From Chrysomallon squamiferum (lineage: Eukaryota > Mollusca > Gastropoda > Neomphalida > Peltospiridae): 64,000 nt of DNA. The notes under the pieces are model-generated. The model was not told where the DNA came from. It ran no database searches and saw nothing but the letters and a program-made list of their open reading frames with translations. Below, piece after piece: positions 51,775 through 64,000 of the stretch. The position numbers and the translations under genes were made by a program. The stretch is from contig CM022679.1 in assembly GCA_012295275.1 (NCBI GenBank), positions 13,193,415-13,257,414 on the forward strand. Reading direction: 5' to 3'. The stretch's first letter is position 1. The number at the start of each line of letters is the position of its first letter.

Positions 51775-53290
51775 CTTCATAGTCCATTCCTTGACGTGGT
51801 GACGGGGTTTGTATATCTCAGTGACCCAAATAGTTGTGCCAGCAGGATCTTTAGTCAAGTGGTAGAGGTTAGACAGATACGGGTGAGGTAACCCTAACAG
51901 AAACCTCGAGTGCTGAAGTCAGAAGTATTAGACCGTATGGCGCACTCTGAAAGACCACAATATTATACATCAACAGCTATTGTGATTCCATTTCTGGACA
52001 ATAATCACGTGATAGGTGCTCGCCCTATGATGACTCACTAGGCAGGTGCATCACCGGGGTTTCTCATCTCGAGGGAGCCCATCTTCAACTACTGAAAATC
52101 CTTCCCGATCGTCTCGACGAGCCAAGAAAACGAGGACACAAGAATAACCAAAAAGAACAACAACAACAACAACAAAACAACACCATTATCAACATAATGC
52201 ACTGGATGGTGAGGGAGTTTCAAACAAGAAGACAGAGCTTCAACACTTTATGCATGAAAACCAGATCGATATGTTGCATTTAAGAATCTCATCCGAAAGA
52301 ATCGATGACGTTTAGAGGCGAACAGATTTTCAGAAGCGATCGCAGTGGAAGAACTCTTATTAGGAATAACAGCAATGCTATTGAAACTAATACATTTATT
52401 AAGGCAACTTGATTCATTGAAGTAAAATTCACAAAAAAAAATGTCTCAGCTTTACATTGTAAATTTTTACTGCTCACATGACAAAGAACTCTCCTTTGAT
52501 GATATCCAAACATCAGCCAGCAACTTTATCCATGTTGGGGACTTCAACAACTAATACCAGAGCTGGGGTTATAACAACACTGACAGAAGAGGAGAGGAGA
52601 TAGAAAGCTGGAATGATGAAGCAAAAAAACCTTAATCTCATTAACGACCAGCTTGATCAACCAACATTCTATTCCAGGCGTTGGCATTCCGTGACCTCCC
52701 CTAACTTTTCTTTCTGCGATGTCCATAGAGTCACACTAATCAAGAAGTAAGACCACAGCTAGGAGAAATGACCATCGACCAGTCCTCTTAACCTTAAGTG
52801 ATAGCAAAATCCATTCAGTTTCACAGCCTCCAAGGTGGAACTACAAGAAAGCCAAATGGGAACTTTTCAAGCATTGCATGAATGAACTGACCAAAGATAC
52901 TGAACTCCAGGTAGGGATCACAGACACTGCAATGAAAGAATTCAAAGAAAAATGGCACACGATAAACTGACCCGCGTAAGGAGCCAAAACAACAATCTAA
53001 AGCTTCAGCATGCTAAAGCCATATATCTGAGAAGCAATTTAGAATCCAAACGAAAATCCAAACGTTGACAAGGACAGCATCAAATTATGGAAACTTACAA
53101 AACAAATAAATGAGGAAGAATCCCATGGACAAAATATTATTCTAATGGACAGAAGATCATTCTAAGGGAGAATGGAAATAGACTCACAGATAGGAAATCT
53201 GTTGGCCTTTAAGCAAAGACCAGTGCCATGCAACTCATATGAAAGAAGCACGAAGGGAACAAAAGACACAGAAACATCGCAAGATTCCAT
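51775..53290 (+). mobile_element. Decayed LINE (5' region plus endonuclease part)
   Basis: The element reads on the plus strand. About 51775-52260 resembles a LINE 5' leader. From ~52320 an apurinic-endonuclease-like domain can be read across frames: a TLIRN-like start, then IEVK…NVSALHC, FYCSHDKELSFDDIQ, FIHVGDFNN, then TDRRGEE, NLINDQLDQPTFYSR. Downstream, PPRWNYKKAKWELF, KLWKLTKQINEE and ARREQKTQK match the linker toward the reverse transcriptase, which is missing. Several stops and frameshifts show it is dead. The order fits a jockey-like non-LTR element; the exact family is not assigned. It lies upstream of alr, opposite in orientation. Confidence 0.8.
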
Positions 53291-53467
53291 GACAAATAGT
53301 ATAATTTTACCAGATCATGAAAATGTTCTCAAACATCTGGAGAGGAATAGTGATCCATACAAACAAGCCATAAAACTGGCCAAGATTGACATCATGGACA
53401 CAGGTATATATATACTCATGGATCTGCAGAAAATGCAGTGGAAAATGGAGAGGCTGGAATATACATA

Positions 53468-53471
53468 CAGG

Positions 53472-53550
<79 letters not shown>

Positions 53551-53618
53551 TGAATTGTAACAACCAAATAACAATTGCGATAACAACAACAATTATAGCA
53601 GTAACAACAAAAGTAGTA

Positions 53619-53670
<52 letters not shown>

Positions 53671-53775
53671 CCACAATAACAACAATAATAATAACAGTAA
53701 CAATATGACAACATCATTAATAATCATGACAACAACAACAATAATAATATCAGCAACAAATATCACAACAATAAG
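53468..53775. repeat. (AAC)n/(AAT)n simple sequence
   Basis: Trinucleotide tracts (CAA, AAT, AAC) covering most of the segment. The long frames of Asn, Ile, Leu or Tyr on both strands here are by-products of the repeats. Confidence 0.95.
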
Positions 53776-54398
53776 ATAATAATACATACGTATGTCACTC
53801 CTTCTTACAAACAAAATGTATGATTTTTTTTCTTTCTGGACTGCTTAACTAAGTTGCATATCCACCTGTATGTAATTAAGTATCAAAGATCGCAACAGAT
53901 CATATGTTTTATCGTCAGCTACCACTGACCCACACAATTAGTTACTAACTAAATAAATAACATTTTACGAGGTCAGATAGAGATAACGGTGTTTACATTG
54001 TTTTCACAGATAGACAGGTGAAATATATATTACATACACAGTTTTGTTCTATTTTGAGTATGTAAACTATATAAGCAACAATTTTTTTAAATATTATTAT
54101 TATTATTATTATTTTTTTTTTTTTTTTTTTCAAATCCAAGTTTGTATTCACTGATTTATTTGATTAGTAACTTAATCAATTGGTTGGTTGGTGGATTAGT
54201 GAGTCGGTCAGCAGTCACTGGGTTGGTCAATTGGTAGTCTGGTTGACTGATTGGTTGTATTATTATTATTGGTTTTGTTATCACTGTTATTTTGTTATTA
54301 CAATTCGTACTGTTACTACTACTACTGCTACTACTGTGGCTGATTGCTTATTTTGTTAGTCAGTCTTGGTCGGTCGACTGGAATATCCGCATACACTG

Positions 54399-54436
<38 letters not shown>

Positions 54437-55390
54437 CTTCTTCTTCTTCTTCTCCTTCTTCTTCTTTCTTTCTTTCTTTCTTCTTTCTTTCTTTCTTTCT
54501 TTCTTTTTTATTATTGTATTTTGGCCAGTATGAAAGTCAATGAGTGACGAAATATGCGACCTACGACTGTTTCGCCTTCACGAACACACATCTGACAGAG
54601 GTCTTGGATTGTAATAAAATCGTAGAAAGTATTACACACATTGTGCGAATTATCTTTGATTTAAATAAATTAACGAGTTTACTAAAAAAAAAAAAAAAAC
54701 AATAAACAAAACACTTAAAAAGAATATAAATATGAGATAAGGTGATTACTATACAGTACAGTACATAAAATAAAGAATATGTCCCACCTTCGCTCAGTTG
54801 GTCAGAACGGTGCGTGGTCTTCAGTCAGCTACAATCTGTGATATAATTTTTAATTATTAATGTGTCTTCTTTTTAGTATAGTTTAGGTCTTCGAATTGCG
54901 TCACATCTCTGCTCCCCTTTTCAGAACTATTTTGTTGAAGTTTCTGTCAATCATCAATCAGTGAAATAGTAGAAATTAAATAACTGACTGAAGGGATAAT
55001 TATTGTTGATCCTGGATTTCACACACCTCGGTTTCCCGGATATTGAGACATCCGGATCAAATCTGGAACAATCTAAAAATTTGAACTTACAGCCATTTCC
55101 CACTTAAGTTATTCAACAGAGTACATTTTACAGCTGCACCTACACCCATCCTAACTTAATAAATTTCGCCCAGCCCAGTCTGCATTTTTCTGCTGAACAT
55201 TTGTTTACATTGTTTTTATGAATCTATATTGTTTTTACATTATTATATTACTGTATTATATAGTTGTTGTGTGTACTAAAGTTTAATGTTTCGGTAAATT
55301 CCAATTTTCCGGACTTTTGCACGTTTCGGACCGGTGCTCCTCCCCCCTGTTAGTCGAACCAATCAGGGTCAACAGTCCATAATATATACG

Positions 55391-55450
<60 letters not shown>

Positions 55451-57344
55451 TAAAACAAAATTGTTACTATTATTTTTTAACAAGGCTATAATTTTTATGA
55501 TCTGAGCACAGTAATCCACAAAAGAATATATGTCAGAAATCAGGGCTTAAAACAGTCTTGCATCTAACTCTTAGACTGCTTAAGTCCGAACTCCAACTTT
55601 GACCAGTGTAACTTCGGAAACGTGTAAAATGACTAGCTTGTAAACTGTCACGTTTACGAATGGTTTTCTGTAAATATGGAACAATAAATAAAATTTGGAT
55701 GTAGATTACCTTACTAACCTAATTCATCGGGAAACTGATTTTGTAATTACTTTTCGATCATTCTATTGATTAGTGTATTTCATAACTGATTTGTGGTTAC
55801 TTTTTAAAAGATTATATTTATTAGCTATTTTTTTACAAATCACATGGCTAAAATTAAATAATAATAATAATAGTAACGAAGTAAAAAATACCTCGTTAAC
55901 TGGTCGCGGTTAAATGCCGTTGCAACAGAATTAGATTTAAATTTTTATTTTTTTTATTTTATTTTTTTGTTTACATGTGCAAAATAAATAAAATAATTTT
56001 TGAAATGATACTCTCTTTACAATGGGCTTTACATTCACGATTAGTATAAAAGACCGTAGAGGTCGCTCTACATGGCAACGGAAGTAAATGTGCTAATGAA
56101 TATTCATGTTAACAATATTCTTTGAAGCAAATAGTGTCCCTTTTAGTTCGACTATTACTCGGAATGATGGAAAAGACCGATTTTCTGTTATTATGTTTAT
56201 TATTATCAACTTTAAACATTTTTTATTTATATATTCAATATTCTTATTATAGAATTTAGGGTGATCCCGGAATTAATGCAACAATAATACTCAATGATTT
56301 TAGAACTACAGTGCAGATACCGGAAAGACCCATGTGCATTTTATTTATGAATATATTTTAACTAAAAGGTTCTACAACAACCCAAAACTAATATTATGAA
56401 AGCTCTTATAAAACTCTAATAATTACACATTCACACCATATACCACTGTAAATTGTCATTTAGAAATAATGAGGTTCACAACACAATTCAGTGATGTAAA
56501 GCTTTATTTTCATTAATGCTATAAAATACAATTAATAATCAAGTAGCTGATAAATAAACAAAATATTCTATCACTCATTCAGATTCTTAATACTCAGATA
56601 CTTAATTGTACCATTACATTATCTCTATACAACACACTGAATAAGACATCTCAGTGATACAACACAATTTCTTGTTTATTACCTTTCATTACTTTTTAAA
56701 TTTTTAATTAATAAATTCTTAATCATGAGGAAATAAACAACAGCTTCATTTTTTTGTACATTTCATTTGTTTCCTATATGAATTGTGTATGTAACAGAAA
56801 CAAATAAATAGATATTTAGATCAGCCCTATATCAAAACCAAATTAGTTTTACATAAGTTAGAGCCAGTGTTTCTCAAAGTGGGTTCAGCACAATAAACTA
56901 TCATTAATTTTGTGTCCAGTTTCAGATAAATAAACCATATACATTCAGAATTTATAGGTTCAAGATTTAAAAAATTCAAATTCCATTTCCCAGTATATTT
57001 TTTTAGTCTTACTGAGAATGTACATCTATCAAATGTGATAAAATCAACCTAAAATAAAAACAAATATGCATAAAAAAATATACTGAATTTATAAAAAATA
57101 ATTAATTTAAATGTTTAATTTACTCTTGCTTCCCTATTCTTTTCCAGATTTCTTTTTGATGTATTAAAAGAAGTTGAAATTTTTTAATCAACTATAAGAA
57201 TAAAATTTTTGTTAACAATACTGTTTTATAGTGTTTACTTGCTTTTAATAGTTTTTTTCAAAGCTTTTAGGTCTTTAGATAAAGCAATTTTTTTCACTCT
57301 GTCTATACGGATTCAGTGAATACAAAGTATTTGAGAAATGCTAA
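53776..57344. other. Long intergenic region
   Basis: AT-rich sequence with (ATT)n/(CTT)n/(CTTT)n at ~54397-54510, TTGG-rich degenerate repeats at ~54178-54260, poly-A at ~54684-54699 and (TG)n at ~55397-55446. A tRNA A-box-like string lies at ~54788. No supported coding exon. Confidence 0.6.
55397..55446. repeat. (TG)n tract
   Basis: A pure dinucleotide run of about 25 copies. Confidence 0.97.
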
Positions 57345-57651
57345 TTAACAGGACATTAATACAGATAGTAAATAAAAAATTTCTGAGGAAATTAATGGTA
57401 CCACAGTGTAAAAATTATGCACACAAATTTTCCCCAAAGGTTTCTCTGTGAGATGTTTGCACATACATGAAATGCTATGACACTGCATTCCATCCAACTG
57501 CTCCTCTGTCATAGTGGCTAGATGTGGTATTCTCTTTATAACTGGAGGTTTCTGTGTCAAGTCAGTCAAATTGTCTTGCAGATATTTCCTCAGTTGTAAA
57601 GCACTTTGATGTGTGAGAAATTGGCACAACATATATTAACTCCATGGCACT
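57345..57651 (-). CDS. Doubtful ORF or exon of unknown identity
   Basis: A minus-strand frame of 95 codons (ATG 57632, stop ~57345) whose first ~60 residues look protein-like (LRKYLQDNLTDLTQKPPVIK, then TMTEEQLDG). An acceptor (TTGGTTTCAG) sits at 57653-57652, 19 bp upstream of the ATG. A stop lies in the same frame between acceptor and ATG, so the frame cannot be entered from an upstream exon. It may be a decayed last exon, or a small gene with a leader exon. I do not recognise it. Confidence 0.3.
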
Positions 57652-57652
57652 C

Positions 57653-58846
57653 TGAAACCAATTCATTTCAGTTAGTAATATCAACATTCTGATATCAAAA
57701 TATAATCTCTAAAAATCTCTATGTTTAGTAAGTATTTACTTCATTGCTATATTATATAGATTTACATTATAAGCAGCATGAATCCAATTGTTCACAGAAG
57801 TTTGCCTCAGATTCCTTTCTGTATATTTTGGTTTTTACCACACATTACTGATGTCTGTTATTTAAATTAGAAACAGCTAAAATCGTGTTAAATCTGGAAC
57901 ATGCAAATTAAGTACATGAATAGAATGCAATGTATTCTTAACTTACAAATTTGCAATATCTTCTGTTTCAACTTGTCATTCATTGCTTAGTATGTCTTTG
58001 ATGTTCCTGGTTATCCTCATCTGACACAAAGATTATCATTTTCATTACATAATTCCAATATAGTTAATAAGTTTTAAAAATAAAACTGACTTGGTAGTTC
58101 ATCTGACCAGTAAGCTATGTTAATGGGTCACTGCTATTATGTATATGTCACACACACACACACACACACTATTGCCTTACATATATTTGTAGGCAACACC
58201 TTTTTAATTTTTTACTGTTTTTGTTTTTTATTTTATATATTTGATTATTTTAATTATTTACAAATCAAACAAACAATAGTTTATATATTATTTGTCGCAT
58301 AGAACATGATGTGATGGGAGCATGAACACATTCACTGGGACGGAAGTAGTCCATGAATATTCAGTTGTAACACGTCTGGTATTATTTAGAATGGCGGGAA
58401 TATATATATTTTTTCCCCCATTGGTCTAAATCTTCGAATTTTCTTTGTCCATATTATGGATATGGCTATGATACAGAAGACACTAACGATCGTCCGTGAG
58501 ATTTGTTATGTCTCTGCTAATATAGTAATCAAATGAATGATGGGTATCTGCGCATGAATCACACGAAAACGAGCGTAAACCGTAGATCTAATTAGATAAT
58601 CGTTAACCCGTATCCTAATTTTCAAAGGTTGATAACGTTAGTAGAGTAACATGATAAACTAAGCTTATTTTAAATAATTCTGATTATCCCCAGATTTGAC
58701 TTCCCAAACACTGCTATGAAGGGATTACATTTTTGAAAACGGACGTATTTTAATTTTGAAACAAACGTTGAGTTAGTTGTCTCCCCTGTTATAATTATTG
58801 CCATAGTGACAGCATAAAGGCAGACGAAGTTTTTATTGCGCTAACT
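57653..58846. other. Intergenic, upstream of the coiled-coil gene
   Basis: AT-rich with a short (CA)n at ~58150. The last ~500 bp, up to the ATG at 58847, are less simple and probably hold the promoter and leader. No TATA box is evident at a defined distance. Confidence 0.5.
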
Positions 58847-61800
58847 ATGAATAAAGAAATTCAATCTCAGGAAGGGAATAATCTAATAAAACGCCCATCT
58901 GTATCTTCTCCAGATATATCTACCAATAGAGAAGAAGTGTTAAAGCAGAAAACAAGACCAGGTCGTAATCATTCAAAACTATATGTGGACAGGTAACTGA
59001 TACTGATAGATCATTCAGTCACCATAGGCAATGGCGTCATTATAATGGATCATACATTTTTAATTGTATTCTGTTAAGACATTTTAAATGGTGATATATA
59101 ATTTGAAAACGGAGAAGATGAATAAATTATACATTTTTTATTTCTTATTATAATTTTAAAGAAACAGCGACCCCGTCTTTAAAAGTTTTCATTCGTTCGT
59201 TCGTCCTTGATTTATTTATTTATTTATTAAATACTCAGCAGATTACATAATTAATTAAGAACTTTACGATTTTGTGTCCTTTTCAATAAGCTTTTAATGT
59301 ATAATGTAAAGAGTAATTGACAATTAATTCAATAACTAAGTAACAGTATTTTGGGAGAGTTGTAAAGCCGGAGACATAATGGGAACAGCAACCACCAAAA
59401 CCACTTTGCCAGCATTCACAGACTTCGCAATATGTCTGCTGTCCATCAAAGCTGGAAAAATAAAAAAATGAACAATTTTTTTTTAAATTCCACTATGATC
59501 CATTTATTCAGAAAGTTATTAAGATTTTATTAAATTTATTTAACTTTATTTTCAGAGAATTGCTTCATTTGGCTGAAGGCATAAATGCTGAAGATGTGCT
59601 GAAGAATAGAAAGGTAATTTGTTTCCGATATTTAGTTAAATGAATAATAATTTCAGACATTAATTAGATAAGCAATATTTATGACTAATATCAGTTTTAG
59701 CTATTATAGAATAAAATATGTTTTTTTGTGTGTTTTTTTTTGCCATACAAAATTGGTCAACATTAAAATATACATATATTTATGTTATTATTATTATTTA
59801 TTATTATTAAATTGGTGTGTTTTCAGGATGAAGGTGATGCCAATTTCTTCAAGCACAATGGTGAGAGTTTTACATGGATATTATGATTATCATCATTAAA
59901 AAAAAAAATTCATATTTAGAAATCCAAATAACCTTTATAAGGCCGAATCTTTTAACAAATAATTTAGTTTGCAAATTATATTTACTATTTTATATGGATT
60001 ATAAATATGATATATATGGATAAATTGCTATATTTAATTTATATATTTTTGCATTCTGTTACAGAAAAAGAATATTTCGGATATCCTGTGAAAGCCAGAA
60101 GTGAAAATGTTTTATCACTCGATGGCTTTACTTCCGATTATAATTTATATTCACAAATATTTGTATGTATCAGTTTTTAAATTTACATTTGTTTATTATC
60201 AACTTAATTCTCACATAATTTATTTTTAAACTACTAGTTTAGTTAAATTTATTACTTACAGTCAATGTAACAGTAAACACATTAAATATTGTTTCATTTA
60301 CTTGATATTTTTGGTCATAATGGCCAATATTTTTTTCTTCAAATTGTGAAGTGTAGGTCTGATCTTTCAGTATAATTATATTAATTCATGTAATAAAAAC
60401 AGCCAATACTTTTGTTTCAGTTGTTAACCATTTCACATCAGTATTAAAGGTTGCAGACTAAATATTAATATTTTCTTCATTGTTGATTAAAAAATTACTG
60501 AAAAATTAAATTTTTGTTTATTAACAAATCTATTTAGAAAAGAAGAAAAACATGTTTTAATTACAATTAATATATTTTTCTTTATCAAATAAACAGACAG
60601 AGAAAGCAAAATGTGATTTTATTCGTCGAGCACAGGAACTAACTCTGAAAGAGGTAAAATTTTATTGTTGTTTATAATCAGTGTTTCTTCTTAAGTATTT
60701 AATATGATTATTCCACAGATATATGATAAAATAAGATTATCTTCCCTTGTTAAGTAATGTATATATTGGTAATGTGTGTCAAATATGTGGTTACATTTTA
60801 ATTATAAGATTTTTAAAACATTTTTTTTTTTTTAATGAAGATTCAAATGGATCGAAATAAGAAACTGATTAAGTTAGAACAGACTGAACAAAAACAAGTC
60901 GAAGATGGAAATTCCTTCCATATGTTTAAAGAAAAACATATTACAAAGGAACATCCTCCAATGTTTAACATTAAAATAATAATGGATGATAATTCTGAGG
61001 AAAAGCCCAAGAATGAAAATTTTGAAGCAAAAACATGGAATTCAGAAAAGTCAAAATATTGGCTCATGGATGAACCAGTTACTGCCTACCCACCTAGCAA
61101 ATGGACATTTCCAAAGGTGAATATAATTTAATACAAAATAAAAACAAATATGTAATATCACATTTTACTTGCTTCTATTCTGTTATCATAAATTTTTACA
61201 TTTTAATGAGTTTGATGTCCACCCCTAAGAAAAATAATATAAAAGGCAAAAAGTTTCATTATTATTTTGTTATAAGAAATGAAATAGAAAATGTTTTAAA
61301 CATCTTCGTTTATTAAACATTTTGCTAATTTAGAATTAAACACATTCATATCCAACTATGCATAAATAAAACATATAATTTATCTTCAAATTTTATATAT
61401 TTTTCTGAAATTACTTTTGGTTATCTGGTGTTTACAGAAGTATAATCATTTAAATTTTATAAACAATAAATTATGGAATATGAGAAAAGCCTTGAACATG
61501 AATTCATTTATGATGCACATAATAATGATGAGAAATGGTATAATCATATAGCCATTTCATTTGCCTTTTTATTCTTTTTATCTATTATTTCTTTTTTCAA
61601 AAGATTAAGTATCAAGTAAATCATTTTTAGATCACTGGTACTGAATAATATTTGTCAGAAATATCAATGTTTATGAAGAACCTTGAATGTGTGTGTGTGT
61701 GGAAAATCTTACATGAGAGGTTTAACTAATTATATGTTTAAACAATGGTTAAATATTTTATGCAAGATTTGTCGGGTTTTTTTTTTTTTGTTGTTGTTTT

Positions 61801-64000
61801 TAAGGAAAAAATTACTTTAAGTTGGTACAGAATCATCTACTGAAATTAAATGTAGGCCTACTGTACATTTTATTGTTATCCTTGAATGTTTAATGATTAT
61901 TTATATTCATACTCTAAATCATTAAATTTTAACATTATCTTGGTTCTGTTTAAACATTTTTATTTTGCTGTTGTATGTTTTTGAACTTATTTGATTATTT
62001 TCTTTTGAGTATATGTCTATGGCAGTTATTTTTAGTTGTCAATTTCACCACATGATACAAGTAAAAAGTTAATGTAATTTACTCTATTTTCAGGGTGAAA
62101 TTCTTCAGACCATTTTTGCAGATGGTGCTGGTGATATTTACAGAAAAACGATCCAAGATGAACTAAACATACAAAAAGGCTGGATTAAAGCAAAGCAGTT
62201 GGTAATTAAATATACACTGGTATCTAATGTTTTGGATTCACTTAGATACAATATAGTTTCTTATAGAAATATTCTGAGATAATTAAAATTTAGTTTTAAT
62301 ACTCTATTAGCAGTTTTAATAATTTGTTGGCTGTTTTAAATAATCTTAGACACATTAAAAATCACACAAACCTTATGTATTAATCATAAGTTAAAATTAA
62401 TATTTAATAATAAAACAGATACAAAGGGAAAAGGAAAATATCTTTTTTACACATGATTAATATATTACTTTTGAATTTTTGAAGGATTGTGACGTAATTA
62501 AAAGAAAGTTGTGTGAAAAACAAATAAAATTCAGTGAACCAATAAAGGAGGAGATGGCAGGACAGACAGACAAATTTAGGCTTGATGTAGGAGAGAAGGA
62601 TTATGTAAAAGAGGTAAAATTTATATTGTGTTTTAGTGATGTAGTTATTTGCCTGTGTTTATTAGTGATTAAAAGACAAGTATCAAAATGAAAATGAAAT
62701 AGTTAAATAAAAAAATCCATCTTTTCAAGAATGCAGAAATTGTGTCACCTCTCAATGCATTAAGAAAACTTTAATAATTTTAAGAGAGAAGTTATGCATA
62801 ACTTTGTTGTGTCAGAATTAAAATGTTTGAGATGACCATCTGACTTGAATGATATTTCAGTACTTAAACATCAACAATATACTGATGGTTACAAATATAA
62901 AATATAACATATAACGTACATACCTTTTATTTATAAGTATTTTTTAACTAATGGAAGTTAATTATTAAATTTAATAACACACCAAATCTAAGAATTATTA
63001 AATATTGACAGTTATGTTATAAACTTTGTATTATTTCAGACATATTTTTGAAGTCAACAAAATAAACTTTGAAAAGATAGCTAATAATTCTTCACATTTT
63101 GACAAGCAAAACTGAAAGAACTCTTATTAATAATATCTGTATTTTGTAGATGTCTAAGGATCTTAACCCTGATTACACCACATTCATTAAAAGCATCCAT
63201 GGGCTTGATCAGAAAGTGAAGGAAATAAAAAAACCAGGACCTATGACTAAAACAATGGTAAAAATCAAATAAGAATGTTTAATGTAAATTGCACATTAAT
63301 AATAAATTAAAATTATTATCAAAACTGTTGTTTAAAACCTTTACTGAAAATACGAAATATGTGAAAATATCTCCATTCATAGAAATATTATTTGACCGTT
63401 TACTAACACATCTTTTATGAAAAAGATTACTTGATTAATTTATAATTAGCTTGTTGATATCATTTCTTTTAATGCAGATGGATTATTATGATAAAATTGT
63501 AGCTATCAGACATGGTCTAAAGCAGAAGCTAAGTGAAATAAAAGAAAAAGAAAAACAACCAGAAGACGCAAGTGCAGATAAGGTAAGAGTTAAATAATAA
63601 GAAGGGCTTGTTTAAATTGTCTGCATTTTATTAATAAGGTAGATGGTGATTGTTATAATTAGAATTTATTAATCAGACGTGGATTAAGTATTATTTAATA
63701 TTAGGTAGTTAACAGACCTAGTTGGAGAGGTCAGTAAGTGCAGTCATTGGTTAACTGATTATTACATTTTTATTTTTTAACTTCCAATGTTGTATAGATG
63801 GAATAATTTGGTGTTATGGGGGTTTGGTCATTCTTCTTTATATAATAATAGATGTTTTCTTATTTATAAACAGAGATTATATTTAGTTTGAATCAAATTC
63901 ATAGCTTTGCATCCAAAGATAAGAATCTTTTTAACAGCTGTTAAAGACAAGTAAGAATGAAAATCCACCCACAAGTAATACTTTTAATAATTGTGTTATT
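58847..64000 (+). CDS. Unidentified Lys/Glu-rich, probably coiled-coil protein (5' part)
   Basis: Predicted exons are 58847-58992, 59556-59613, 59827-59860, 60065-60162, 60597-60653, 60841-61116, 62094-62201, 62485-62613, 63150-63257, 63478-63582 and probably 63938-64000+. The GT-AG sites and phases agree and give about 390 residues before the window ends. The start MNKEIQSQEGNNLIKRP has no signal peptide. The sequence is rich in Lys, Glu and Gln with helical heptad-like parts (TEKAKCDFIRRAQELTLKE, IRHGLKQKLSEIKEKEKQ). No catalytic motif or known domain is visible. Many short exons encoding charged helices are usual for ciliary or cytoskeletal coiled-coil proteins, but that is inference only. 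Confidence 0.75.

Overview
The window is animal nuclear DNA. Genes are split by short AT-rich introns with GT-AG boundaries, polyadenylation signals are canonical, and microsatellites are abundant: (ATT)n, (GA)n, (CA)n and (ATAC)n. The gene set (a CUB/LDLa/trypsin protease, an animal-type alanine racemase, GPANK1 and TEX47) plus a decayed LINE endonuclease of a type common in aquatic invertebrates suggests a lophotrochozoan, most likely a mollusc. The phylum is an inference.

Region 1 (1-~28075) is a tandem array of ~5.8-6.1 kb units starting at 1, 1999, 8064, 14091, 19989 and 25753. Each complete unit is a rearranged, truncated copy of the 5' part of the protease gene that follows the array. 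In unit order it holds a half LDLa exon, a whole LDLa exon, and the end of the trypsin exon around the catalytic His. Then come a CRE/TATA promoter and a ~300 bp GC-richer first exon with a splice donor. The first unit has two internal deletions. The last merges into the intact gene, so the promoter of unit 4 is the nearest candidate promoter for that gene.

Region 2 (27055-35200, +) is a secreted protease: signal peptide, three CUB domains, one LDLa, and a trypsin domain with His, Asp, Ser and Asp189. Two one-base deficits, in CUB3 and in an optional LDLa exon, are either assembly errors or early decay.

Region 3 (35964-42563) holds TEX47 (-, eight exons, BLUF-like domain, one AT-AC U12-type intron). 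Head to head with it is a proposed four-exon 46-residue gene (+) with an 11-nt microexon. A weak minus-strand first exon lies at 42501-42563.

Region 4 (44148-45551, +) is GPANK1 (ankyrin repeats, zinc finger, G-patch). Region 5 (46863-51649, -) is a nine-exon alanine racemase with all key residues. A decayed LINE (51775-~53290) and long simple repeats lie upstream of it.

Region 6 (~53300-58846) is mostly simple sequence and AT-rich intergenic DNA, with one doubtful minus ORF. Region 7 (58847-64000, +) is the 5' part of a lysine/glutamate-rich, probably coiled-coil gene of unknown identity that runs off the window. The genes form no pathway or operon. The coherent story is local duplication and decay of the protease gene's 5' end.
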